Assembly (NCBI GenBank): GCA_021828405.1 | Contig: JAKARZ010000034.1 | Span: 1 to 21,719 of the forward strand | Direction: 5' to 3' | Origin: Bacillota bacterium | GTDB taxonomy: Bacteria; Bacillota_E; Sulfobacillia; Sulfobacillales; JAIMBI01 | DNA length: 21,719 nucleotides | Part shown: positions 6,527 to 14,116 of the stretch, in pieces | How the letters are laid out: the number at the start of each line of letters is the position of its first letter | Numbering within the stretch: the stretch's first letter is position 1 | Program-made: the position numbers and the translations under genes | The notes under the pieces: generated by a model | Databases searched by the model: none | Told to the model about the DNA's origin: nothing | The model's input: only the letters and a program-made list of their open reading frames with translations

Positions 6527-8216
6527 GCCACGCCTCCGACAGCTCATGGGCCAAAAGGGCTTGGGTGTCCGCCAGCCAGGCGGCGTACGTCGCCCGCGGC
6601 ATCGTGTGCCAGTCCACAATCTCCAGACCCTGCCCGCGCTGGCCGGCGGCGAGGACCGCCGCCGCCTCCGCCCAGCTGGATGCCTCAGTGTATCGCCCCC
6701 CGTATAGGGTGGCCGCCCCTGACAGATCGAGCGCATGCGGCGTGCCAAACAGCCGCTCAAACGGCTCCGGCGGCAGCTCTCCCTGCGCGAGCGTGCTGAA
6801 GATGCCGCCGCCGTCGTTGTTGACCACCAGCACCGTCGCCCCCAGACCCTCGAGCCGGACCGGCAGCCAGCCGTTCAGGTCATGGATAAACGACAGATCT
6901 CCCACCACCAGCAGGAGCCGCTGGCCCCGGGCCGCCGCCAGCCCAAGCCCGGTGGACGCCACGCCGTCGATTCCGCTCACGCCCCGGTTCCCAAACAGGG
7001 CAAAGCGCTCGCTGCCGGCAAACCACTGGTCGAGGTCCCGCACCGGCAGGCTGTTGCCCACCATTACGAGCGCGCCCGCCGGCACAACGGACGCAAGGTC
7101 GTGGGCCCAGTGGCTCGAGAGGCCCGCCGGTGCGTCGGCCAGGCGTCGGGTCAACCAGCCTGCGGCCAGCCGGTCCAGGTGCGCCCAGGCCTGGCGCCAA
7201 GGTCCGCCCCGCGATTCTCCCGCACGCCAGGGCCAGGGCTCCTCATCCCACTTCGCCAACTCTGCGGGAAACCAGGCCGCGGCCGATCCCCCCGGGTCGC
7301 GCCAACATCCTTCGCTATCCACGACCGCCGTGGGAACCTGCGCAATGATCTGACTGGCCCCTTTGGACGTTGGGGCAGGACCCACGCGGACGATCTTGGC
7401 CGGCCGGTGCTCGGGCGGCAGCGCGCGGGCCAGCCAGTCATAGGTGGCGACCGTCGGGAGGCGCCCGCGCAGGTTGGACAGCGAGTCGGCCCACACCGGC
7501 CACCCCCACCGGTCGGCCAGCCGCGCGATGGTCTGGCGGGCGCCCAGCAGGGTGTCGGCGCCCGCCACAATCACGCCGCGGGGTTCACCGGCCGCGAACG
7601 CGTCGAGGGCGTCCCAGTCCGTGCCGCGGGACGAGCGCGCGGCGGGCACTCGCGGCAGCCGAGGGTTGCTCCGGGGCCACGCGGGCACGACAGGTTCTCG
7701 CACCGGTAGGTTCACCTGGACCGGTCCGGCGGGGGCACGGCCGGCCGTGGCCGCCGCACGCATCCCGGCCATCACCCAGTGGCTTTGCGGCACCGCTCCC
7801 TCTGGCACCGGCAGGTCCCAGCTCGCCTTGACCGTCGTCCCAAAAAGCTTCACCTGATCCACCGTCTGGGGCGCCCCCACCCCGCGGAGCTCCGGCGGGC
7901 GGTCGGCGGACAGCACCACGAGGGCGCCCCCACCGTGGCGGGCTTCCATCACCGCCGGCAGGAGGTTGCCCACCGCCGTCCCGGACGTTGTGAGCACAGC
8001 GGCCGGCCGGCCCTGCCCGCGGGCGAGCCCCAGCGCAAAGTAGGCCGCGGACCGCTCGTCCAGGTGCATCCAGACGCGGATCCCGGGATGGCGGTCCAGC
8101 GCCAAGGCGAAGGGGGTCGAGCGGGAGCCGGGGCACACCACCGCCGCGGTGACGCCGCCCGCCCGAAGCCCCTCCACCAGTCCCGCCGCGGCGGCTCCCA
8201 GCGGATCGCCGCTCAT
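6513..8216 (-). CDS. menD: 2-succinyl-5-enolpyruvyl-6-hydroxy-3-cyclohexene-1-carboxylate synthase
   Basis: Thiamine-diphosphate enzyme that joins isochorismate to 2-oxoglutarate, the committed step of the o-succinylbenzoate menaquinone route. Its 567 aa is normal for MenD. Visible motifs are VVCPGSRSTPFALAL near the N-terminus, HLDERSAAYFALGLA (catalytic Glu region), TTSGTAVGNLLPAVMEA, LSADRPPELRGVGAPQTVDQ, and in the C-terminal domain GNSLPVRDLDQW, GNRGVSGIDGVASTGLG and GDLSFIHDLNGW...NNDGGGIFS, which binds ThDP and Mg2+. ATG 8216 overlaps the menF stop as ATGA, and the 3' end overlaps menH by 14 bases, so translation of the three genes is probably coupled. Start and identity are both secure. 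Confidence 0.97.
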   Translation of the reverse strand: MSGDPLGAAAAGLVEGLRAGGVTAAVVCPGSRSTPFALALDRHPGIRVWMHLDERSAAYFALGLARGQGRPAAVLTTSGTAVGNLLPAVMEARHGGGALVVLSADRPPELRGVGAPQTVDQVKLFGTTVKASWDLPVPEGAVPQSHWVMAGMRAAATAGRAPAGPVQVNLPVREPVVPAWPRSNPRLPRVPAARSSRGTDWDALDAFAAGEPRGVIVAGADTLLGARQTIARLADRWGWPVWADSLSNLRGRLPTVATYDWLARALPPEHRPAKIVRVGPAPTSKGASQIIAQVPTAVVDSEGCWRDPGGSAAAWFPAELAKWDEEPWPWRAGESRGGPWRQAWAHLDRLAAGWLTRRLADAPAGLSSHWAHDLASVVPAGALVMVGNSLPVRDLDQWFAGSERFALFGNRGVSGIDGVASTGLGLAAARGQRLLLVVGDLSFIHDLNGWLPVRLEGLGATVLVVNNDGGGIFSTLAQGELPPEPFERLFGTPHALDLSGAATLYGGRYTEASSWAEAAAVLAAGQRGQGLEIVDWHTMPRATYAAWLADTQALLAHELSEAWHALV

Positions 8217-9571
8217 AGGCGGCCCTCCGCCCGCGCCAGGGCTTGCACCATGACCCCTAATTTCTGACTCGATTCGTCAAGCTCCCGATCCGGGTCCGAG
8301 CCGCGCACCAGCCCGCATCCCGCAAACAGCCGCACCCGCCGCCCGCGGACCCACGCCGACCGCAGTCCCACATAAAACACCCCCGAGGTGCCCCCAATCT
8401 CGGCCAAGCCGACGGGCCCGGCGTACCAGCCGCGCGTGGCAGCTTCCAGGCGACGCTGCCAGACCAGCGCGGCGCTGGGAGGATCGCCCCCGACGGCCGG
8501 GGTGGGATGGAGCGCGGTCACAACGTCATAGAGGCCATGCTCTGGCCGCAACCATCCTTCGACGGTGGTGGCCAGATGGTACAGGGTTCCCGCGCGTATC
8601 GCCCCGAGCGGGTGCACCACCACCCGGTCGGTCAGGCGGCTCAGGCGCCGCACGATCGTGTCCACCACCACGCGATGTTCGCGGCGGTCCTTGGGGCGCG
8701 CCAGCAGCACGCCGGCACCCACGTCTAGGCGCTCCGTCCCGGCCACCGCCTGCGTAAACACCCGACGCCCGTCGACCCGCGCTAAGAGTTCTGGGGTGGC
8801 CCCGAGAAAAACGCCCCCGCCCTGGCGGACGATAAACACACTGGCGGCCGCATCGTCCGTCAGCGCCGCCCACAGGGCATCCAGACCCACCGGCTCGGCA
8901 AACCCCAGGTCCACCGCGCGCGCCAGGACCACCTTGCCCACGCGGCCGCGGTCCAGGGCGCGCACCACGGCCGCCACATGGTCCCGCCACCGCTCCGGCC
9001 GCGGGACAAACCGCGTGCTGACGAGCGCAGCGGGGTGCGAGGCCCCGGCGTTCTGCGGCACCGGCAGGCCAAGCGGCCGTGCCTGCCCGGTGCCTGGCGG
9101 CTCCACCCGCGCGGCCAATTGCCACCACCCGGTCCCGTCCGGCTCGCGCCGCACCGCCAGTTCGGGCAAAACCAGACTGGCATCCGGAAAGCCCCGCCAC
9201 GACTGGCCGGCCTGAAACGCCGCTCCCCCACCCACCCACAGGTCAGTCGGCAGACCGGCCGCCGCGCCCAGCGCCCGAAGGCGGCTCGCGGCCGACCCGA
9301 GCGCCCCCTCACCCTGGGCGCGTGCCGCCAGCGCCTCGCCCCACGCCAGCGTCACCCGGCCATCGGGCTCGCGAAATCCCCACGACAAGGTGGGGCTGGC
9401 CACGGACAGCGCGTCTGCGGTCCCGGGCTTCCCCATCCCCACCCGCGCGCAAGCCCACACCGCCTCCCCCCGCCGAGTCGCCTCGCGCCGCGCCGCGCCA
9501 AGCACCCCGTCCATCCAGGCGGACACCTCGCCGAGGCTCCCGACCCGCCCTGCCGCCAGTGATCCCCTCAT
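8213..9571 (-). CDS. menF: Isochorismate synthase
   Basis: Converts chorismate to isochorismate, the entry step of menaquinone synthesis. I chose ATG 9571, with GGGAGGGGGG just upstream, giving 452 aa; a longer in-frame start at 9736 would run into menA and add only low-complexity sequence. The chorismate-binding domain fills the C-terminal half: VGKVVLARAVDL, FLGATPELLARV, TQAVAGTERLD, PKDRREHRVVVDTI (Mg-binding Glu), LHPTPAVGGDPPSAA, RGWYAGPVG and LFAGCGLVRGSDPDRELDESSQK. The N-terminal half is poorly conserved, as usual. The gene begins 29 bases after menA and ends with an ATGA overlap with menD. Its place in a men operon supports MenF over salicylate- or siderophore-related isochorismate synthases. 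Confidence 0.95.
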   Translation of the reverse strand: MRGSLAAGRVGSLGEVSAWMDGVLGAARREATRRGEAVWACARVGMGKPGTADALSVASPTLSWGFREPDGRVTLAWGEALAARAQGEGALGSAASRLRALGAAAGLPTDLWVGGGAAFQAGQSWRGFPDASLVLPELAVRREPDGTGWWQLAARVEPPGTGQARPLGLPVPQNAGASHPAALVSTRFVPRPERWRDHVAAVVRALDRGRVGKVVLARAVDLGFAEPVGLDALWAALTDDAAASVFIVRQGGGVFLGATPELLARVDGRRVFTQAVAGTERLDVGAGVLLARPKDRREHRVVVDTIVRRLSRLTDRVVVHPLGAIRAGTLYHLATTVEGWLRPEHGLYDVVTALHPTPAVGGDPPSAALVWQRRLEAATRGWYAGPVGLAEIGGTSGVFYVGLRSAWVRGRRVRLFAGCGLVRGSDPDRELDESSQKLGVMVQALARAEGRL

Positions 9572-9600
9572 CCGCTTCCCCCCTCCCACCTCGCGGGCCG

Positions 9601-10482
9601 TCAGCGCACCCAGGCCCCCGCCGCCAATCCGAGCGCCAGCAGCAGTCCCGACCACAAATGGATGCGCCCCGCCACCAGGACACTCTTCGTGAGCCCCTCG
9701 GGCCGCGCCAACGTGCTGAGGCGCGCCCACGCCCACGGCAGCAGCAGCACGGGCATCCCGGCGGTGATGGGCAGCAGGGACGCCGCGCCGAAGATTAACG
9801 GCAGGGCCAGGCCGACCGCCACCAGCGCCTCGAGTCCCCGGAGCGCCCCCCGCGGCCCCAGCAGGACCGCCACCGTCCGGCGGCCGCGGTCTTGATCCGG
9901 CAACCGGTCACGCAGATTATTGGCCATGAGAATCGACGCCACCGTGCATCCCACCGCCAGCGACGCCAGCAGCCCCACCGGCGTGACGCGCCCCACCGCC
10001 GCCAGCTGCGACGCCACCACTTCGACGGGCCCCATGATGAGAAACACCACGGCCTCACCGAAGGGGGTGGCGGACAGCGGCCGCGGCCCCGCGTTGTACA
10101 GGCCGGCAGCCCCCGCGCCCAGAACCCCCAGCCCCATGAGCCACGGGCCGCGGGCCGCCACCAGCACCATCCCCAAAAGGAGCGCGGCCAAAAAAGTCCC
10201 CGCCGCCCAGCGGCGGATCAGGGGCGCCGTCATGCGGCCGGTCACCAAAAAACCGGCGATGCCGACCGAGTCGGCCTGGTCCACGCCGCGCTGGAAGTCA
10301 GCGTATTCATTGGCCATGTTGGTCCCAATCTGCAGCAGCAGCGCCACCGCCAGCATCACGGCGGTCAGGGCCCAGCTCACCGGCCCGGCCAGCACCCCGG
10401 CGGCCACGCCCACGGCCACCGGCGCCACCGAGGCCGGGAGTGTGGGGGGGCGCGCCAGCACCCACCATTCGCGCAGGGTCAA
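9601..10482 (-). CDS. menA: 1,4-dihydroxy-2-naphthoate polyprenyltransferase
   Basis: Integral membrane prenyltransferase that attaches the isoprenoid tail to DHNA, giving demethylmenaquinone. The two Asp-rich prenyl-diphosphate motifs are present: NMANEYADFQRGVDQAD (N/D cluster, about 60 residues in) and NNLRDRLPDQDRGRRT. Between and after them are some eight hydrophobic segments rich in Leu, Ala and Val, and the N-terminus LREWWVLARPPTLPASVAPV is typical of MenA. I prefer the TTG start at 10482, which overlaps the menE stop as TTGA and has GGGGGGAG five bases upstream, giving 293 aa. An upstream GTG at 10527 is in frame but has a poorly spaced site. It lies between menE and menF. Confidence 0.93.
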   Translation of the reverse strand: MTLREWWVLARPPTLPASVAPVAVGVAAGVLAGPVSWALTAVMLAVALLLQIGTNMANEYADFQRGVDQADSVGIAGFLVTGRMTAPLIRRWAAGTFLAALLLGMVLVAARGPWLMGLGVLGAGAAGLYNAGPRPLSATPFGEAVVFLIMGPVEVVASQLAAVGRVTPVGLLASLAVGCTVASILMANNLRDRLPDQDRGRRTVAVLLGPRGALRGLEALVAVGLALPLIFGAASLLPITAGMPVLLLPWAWARLSTLARPEGLTKSVLVAGRIHLWSGLLLALGLAAGAWVR

Positions 10483-11978
10483 CAAAGCTCCCCCCGTTCC
10501 ACCAGAGTCCTGAGCTGCGCCCGCCACACCTTACCGCTGCCGGTGAGCGGGAGCGACGCTGTGAGGATCCACCGGCGGGGCACCTTGTAGCGGGCCAGGT
10601 GCTCCTGGGCAAAGGCGCTGAGGGCATCCGGCGTGAGCGCGGCGCCGGCCGCGGGCACCACCACCGCCACGGGCGACTGGCCCCACACGGCGTCCGACAC
10701 GCCCACCACGGCCACCGCGCGGACCCCCGGATGGCGGGCCACCACCTGCTCAATCTCCGCGGGATACACGTTTTCCCCGCCGGAGACGATGAGATCCGTG
10801 CGTCGGTCCACCACCACCAGCCGGCCCTGGTCGTCCAGCCGCCCCAGGTCCCCGGTCGCAAACCATTCCTCCGCCGCCCGCGGCGACTCCCCCCAATACC
10901 TCCGCACCACCTGCGGACCTCGGACCCAGATTTCCCCTACGCCGTCCGGCCCGGGGTCGGCGATCTGCACCTCCACCCCCCAGAGCGGGGTGCCGCTCGT
11001 GTGGAAGCCCTCCGGCACCTGCCCCGCCTCCAGCGTCGTGGCCGAGGAGGCGGTCTCCGTCATGCCGTAAGCCGACCGCACGGGCAACCCCGCCGCGTGG
11101 GCCTGCTCCAGCAGGGCGGGCTCCGCGCGGCCGCCGCCCACCAGCACGGCCCGAAGCCGCGGGGAAAACGGGCCGGCCTTCAGATCCAGCACCCGCTGAA
11201 GCATCGTGGGGACCAGCGACGCCAGCGTCACCGAGCCATCGGCCAGATGGCCGGCCGCGCGAGCCGCGTCGAAGCGCGGCAGAGCCACCACCCTCGCCCC
11301 CGTCAGGATGGCGCGCAGCAGAATGGCCTGCCCCCCCACATGAAAAAGCGGCAGGACCAGCAGCCAGACGTCTTCCGGGTCATGCCCAATCGCGCGCTCG
11401 GAGCCGAGCGCGGCCCAGGCATGCTGCCCCAGCGTGAGCGCGACCCCCTTGGCCGAGCCGCTGGTGCCCGACGTGTACATCAGGCATTGCACGCTGTCGG
11501 CCGACGGCTCGTACGGCACCGGCCTCGGTGTTCCCGTCGCCAGCAGGTCGTCCAGCGGGGCTGCCTCCGGCACCACCAGCAGGTCGCGCCCGGCCAAGCC
11601 GGCCATGCCCGCCCGGGCCACCACGAGACGAGGGTCGGCGCTCTGGATCCGCTCCGCCCGCTCCTCCGCCGAGAGCCCCGCGTTCAAGGGAACCAGGATG
11701 ACCCCCAGGCGGATGGCCGCAAACAAGAGTTCCAGGTGCTGGTATTCGGGTGGCAGGAAGCTCACCACGCGGTCGCCCGGCTTGACGCCCCGGTCGTCGA
11801 GAAGCCCCACCACGCGGTCCACTCGGGCATCGAGCGCACCCACGCTGAAGGTGGCGGCATCCGACCGCCAGTACGCTCGCTGGGGGTGGATGGCGGCGCG
11901 GCGGCCGAGCCAGTCCCACGATCCGGCGCGACCCCTCCCGCTGGGGCCTGCCGTGCCGCCTTGGGCCATCGGCGTCAT
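10479..11978 (-). CDS. menE: 2-succinylbenzoate--CoA ligase
   Basis: Adenylate-forming ligase that activates o-succinylbenzoate as its CoA thioester for ring closure by MenB. The 499-aa protein has the family core motifs in order: MYTSGTSGSAKGVALT (P-loop), LPLFHVGGQAI, SAYGMTETASS (A5), WFATGDLGRLDDQGRLVVVD (A7), RRTDLIVSGGENVYPAEIE (A8 hinge) and, near the C-terminus, SLPLTGSGKVWR with the catalytic Lys. The ATG at 11978 follows the menB stop directly (TAGATG); a second in-frame ATG lies at 11969. Its 3' end overlaps the preferred menA start by four bases. Acyl-CoA ligases are hard to separate by sequence, so the specific call relies on context. Confidence 0.93.
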   Translation of the reverse strand: MTPMAQGGTAGPSGRGRAGSWDWLGRRAAIHPQRAYWRSDAATFSVGALDARVDRVVGLLDDRGVKPGDRVVSFLPPEYQHLELLFAAIRLGVILVPLNAGLSAEERAERIQSADPRLVVARAGMAGLAGRDLLVVPEAAPLDDLLATGTPRPVPYEPSADSVQCLMYTSGTSGSAKGVALTLGQHAWAALGSERAIGHDPEDVWLLVLPLFHVGGQAILLRAILTGARVVALPRFDAARAAGHLADGSVTLASLVPTMLQRVLDLKAGPFSPRLRAVLVGGGRAEPALLEQAHAAGLPVRSAYGMTETASSATTLEAGQVPEGFHTSGTPLWGVEVQIADPGPDGVGEIWVRGPQVVRRYWGESPRAAEEWFATGDLGRLDDQGRLVVVDRRTDLIVSGGENVYPAEIEQVVARHPGVRAVAVVGVSDAVWGQSPVAVVVPAAGAALTPDALSAFAQEHLARYKVPRRWILTASLPLTGSGKVWRAQLRTLVERGELC

Positions 11979-12800
11979 CTACGGCAAGCGCCCAAAGCGC
12001 GTGAAGTCCGGCTTGCGCTTTTGCTGATACGCGTTGCGGCCTTCCTGGGCCTCCTCGGTCATGTAGTAGAGCATGGTCATGTCGCCCGCCATCTGCTGCA
12101 GGCCAATCAGTCCATCCTCCGCCGCGTTGAACGACGCCTTGAGAAACCGCAGGGCCATGGGGCTTTTCTCCAGCATCTCGTCGCACCACTGGAGGGTTTC
12201 GGACTCCAGGCGCTCCAGCGGCACCACTGTGTTGACGAGGCCCATGGCCAATGCCTCCTGGGCCGAATACTGCCGGCAGAGGTACCACACTTCCCGCGCC
12301 CGCTTCCACCCGATGGTCCGCGCCAAGAGACTCGCGCCAAATCCGCCGTCGAAGCTGCCCACTTTGGGGCCGGTCTGGCCAAACACGGCGTTGTCCGCCG
12401 CTATCGTGAGGTCGCACACCAGATGGAGCACATGACCGCCGCCAATCGCGTACCCGGCCACCATGGCCACCACCGGCTTGGGGAGCTGGCGAATCTGCCG
12501 CTGCAGCTCCAGCACGTTCAGCCGCGGCACGCCGGCATCGTCGACGTAGCCCGCGTCGCCCCGGATGCGCTGGTCGCCGCCGGAGCAAAAGGCCAACGGT
12601 CCCTCGCCTGTGAGGATGGCCACCCCCACGGTCGGGTCCTCCGCCACGCGGCTGAATGCCTCCTGCATCTCAAAGAGCGTCTTGGGCCGAAACGCGTTGC
12701 GCACCTCCGGCCGATTGATCGTAATCTTGGCCACCGCCCCGCGACGCTCAAACTTAACGTCCTGATACGGCGAATCGGGGCTGAACGCTTCCCACTCCAC
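11979..12800 (-). CDS. menB: 1,4-dihydroxy-2-naphthoyl-CoA synthase
   Basis: Crotonase-fold enzyme that cyclises succinylbenzoyl-CoA to DHNA-CoA. The 273-aa length is typical of MenB. Visible blocks: [42 protein letters not shown] (oxyanion loop with the MenB-type CSGGDQ), [60 protein letters not shown], and the C-terminal [17 protein letters not shown] characteristic of MenB rather than other crotonases. The start is GTG 12800, with a very strong AAGGAGGTGG just upstream. It is the first gene of the operon; menE follows with no spacer. Confidence 0.97.
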   Translation of the reverse strand: MEWEAFSPDSPYQDVKFERRGAVAKITINRPEVRNAFRPKTLFEMQEAFSRVAEDPTVGVAILTGEGPLAFCSGGDQRIRGDAGYVDDAGVPRLNVLELQRQIRQLPKPVVAMVAGYAIGGGHVLHLVCDLTIAADNAVFGQTGPKVGSFDGGFGASLLARTIGWKRAREVWYLCRQYSAQEALAMGLVNTVVPLERLESETLQWCDEMLEKSPMALRFLKASFNAAEDGLIGLQQMAGDMTMLYYMTEEAQEGRNAYQQKRKPDFTRFGRLP

Positions 12801-13159
12801 CGTGCCACCTCCTTGTATGTCTATCGTTGGAGCGCTGAGCTCTGCCGTCCTCGGAACCCTAGAGAGATTCGGGGCGCCAAGAGGACGGCGGTGAGTTCCG
12901 TCGAATCGGGTCAGTGCACCGGATGTGGGGGAAGGCCATTCCTCCTTCTGCCCGAGCGCTTGCTGAGACGGCCGCCCTCTGTCGGTCGGCCCTAATGCTT
13001 ACGCCCCTGGGGCCCCCTCCGTCGGAGCCCGCGTAGGTCACAGCACGCGGCGTGTCGTCTCGGCGGACCTCCCGTGCTGATTGCCGCCAGGGTGCATCCG
13101 GCCGGCCGACCGACGGGCCCCCACGTTCGGTGACGTTTCCCCCTAAGGAGGTGAGACGA
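12801..13159. other. Non-coding region between menB and the IS110-like remnant
   Basis: No gene is apparent on either strand. The left part is the menB leader, holding a perfect 9-bp inverted repeat. The right part, up to the AAGGAGGTGA ribosome binding site at 13145-13154, is upstream of an IS110-like transposase remnant and may once have held that element's end and guide RNA. I found no confident men operon promoter here. Confidence 0.5.
12844..12889 (-). promoter_or_regulatory. Long stem-loop in the menB leader
   Basis: GCCGTCCTC (12844-12852) and its exact reverse complement GAGGACGGC (12881-12889) can form a 9-bp stem with a 28-base loop that itself has CCC/GGG pairing. It begins 44 bases upstream of the menB start. 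No T-run follows, so a simple terminator is unlikely. A regulatory leader structure or an element end are both possible. Confidence 0.4.
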
Positions 13160-13760
13160 ATGGACCCCCTGCTCGTGGTGGGGATAGACGTGGGTCGCGC
13201 CCACCCCCCTGTCGGCGTCATGAACGGGGAGGCGACCGCGCGCGGGGCGCGCCTGACGGGGCCCAACCACTGGCCGACGCCTGGCATCTGGCGTGGGGCG
13301 GCGTCAGCGGCCCGCGGCCCCGCCGCCCGTGGACGATCTACCGGCTGCCGCCCCGCACGGTGCATCGCGTCGCCCAGGCGCGGCCCCGTAAGGCGGCGAA
13401 AACCGACGCCCAGGACCCCTGGCATGTGGCGGCGGGGCGGAGTCCGCCAGGGGGTCCGCCAGATGACGCGGCTCAAGCATACGCCGCCCGCGACCTGCTC
13501 CTGCAGGCCAAGGGGGCGGGGCGCCAAGACACCCTGGATCGGAAGACGCGCGCGGCCGAAGCCCTGCTGCTTGCGTACCAGACCATCGAGGAGATCGCCG
13601 CTGCGTCGCGGGAGGCCTTGGGGGCCTGCCGGCAAACGGGGGCCCGCGGTCACTTGGCCGAGGCCCCGGTGGTCACGCAGGCCTCGTTCCGGTTGCCCGG
13701 CGCCCTGCAGGACCCGGTCCACCCCATCGTGAGCGGAACCTTCCAGGACTTGCGGGAGCA
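13160..13760 (+). pseudogene. IS110-like transposase remnant
   Basis: A decayed transposase. It begins at ATG 13160 behind a near-perfect ribosome binding site (AAGGAGGTGA) and reads MDPLLVVGIDVGRAH..VGVM, the first DEDD block of IS110-type transposases. The frame then breaks. A second plus-strand frame carries TIYRLPPRTVHRVAQARPRK (from about 13338) and AAKTDAQDPWHVA, the KTD..DA block, then helical Ala-rich sequence to about 13760. No C-terminal Tnp_20 domain is recognisable, so the gene is frameshifted and truncated. It differs from the intact IS110 copy at 2172-3308 (GIDVGRAH against GCDVSAAT), so it is a separate element type. Confidence 0.6.
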
Positions 13761-13828
13761 ACGGTCGGTGCGTCGCGGCCGTCCGAGTGCGTCGCCTCCA
13801 AGGCAACCCCCAGGACATGCCCGCTATA

Positions 13829-13853
13829 TCCTGGTGTTCTATCGAACACAGGA
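13829..13853. repeat. Hairpin after the IS110-like remnant
   Basis: TCCT-G-GTGTTC-TATC-GAACAC-AGGA forms a 10-bp stem with one bulged G and a four-base loop. It lies about 70 bases past the last recognisable transposase sequence, and could be part of an element end. No T-run follows. Confidence 0.5.
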
Positions 13854-13930
13854 GGCTTACCCGGGGCTTCGTTTGCCGTGGCGACATGCTACCACACCCC
13901 TTGACATCGACACCCCACTCTCAAACCGCC

Positions 13931-13970
13931 TGAGCGGCAATCACGAACCGCTCAATGAACCGCGGTTCAT
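13931..13970. repeat. Stacked inverted repeats, including a perfect 16-bp palindrome
   Basis: TGAGCGG (13931-13937) pairs with CCGCTCA (13948-13954), and immediately after comes ATGAACCGCGGTTCAT (13955-13970), a perfect palindrome. The block lies about 145 bases before the EamA gene in otherwise non-coding DNA (about 13761-14116), which also contains a TTGACA at 13901. The dyad could be an operator for a dimeric regulator, or part of a mobile-element end. Confidence 0.6.
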
Positions 13971-14080
13971 GTGAATCGCCATTCATTTTCTCGCCCGCCT
14001 GGGGATCCGTCAACTGCTGGCTTGAGTCGAGGCTTCGCCGCCCAGTGGGCCCGAGCGCCCCGTCCGCCGCGGAAGTGCGC

Positions 14081-14086
14081 TACAAT
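14081..14086 (+). promoter_or_regulatory. Candidate -10 box of the EamA transporter gene
   Basis: TACAAT at 14081-14086 matches the sigma-A -10 box at five of six positions, 30 bases before the GTG start at 14117. The -35 region is GC-rich and does not resemble consensus. Confidence 0.4.
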
Positions 14087-14116
14087 CGGCGGCGAAGTCC
14101 GGCAAGGAGGCGGCCC

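Noticed and set aside
10440..12995. Plus-strand frame of 851 codons opposite menE and menB
   Set aside because: An open antisense frame, common in very GC-rich DNA; composition is Arg/His/Pro-rich, and the opposite strand encodes clear MenE and MenB.
12859..13887. Minus-strand frame of 342 codons over the IS110-like remnant
   Set aside because: No family motifs, while the plus strand shows the transposase blocks GIDVGRAH and KTDAQD behind a strong ribosome binding site.
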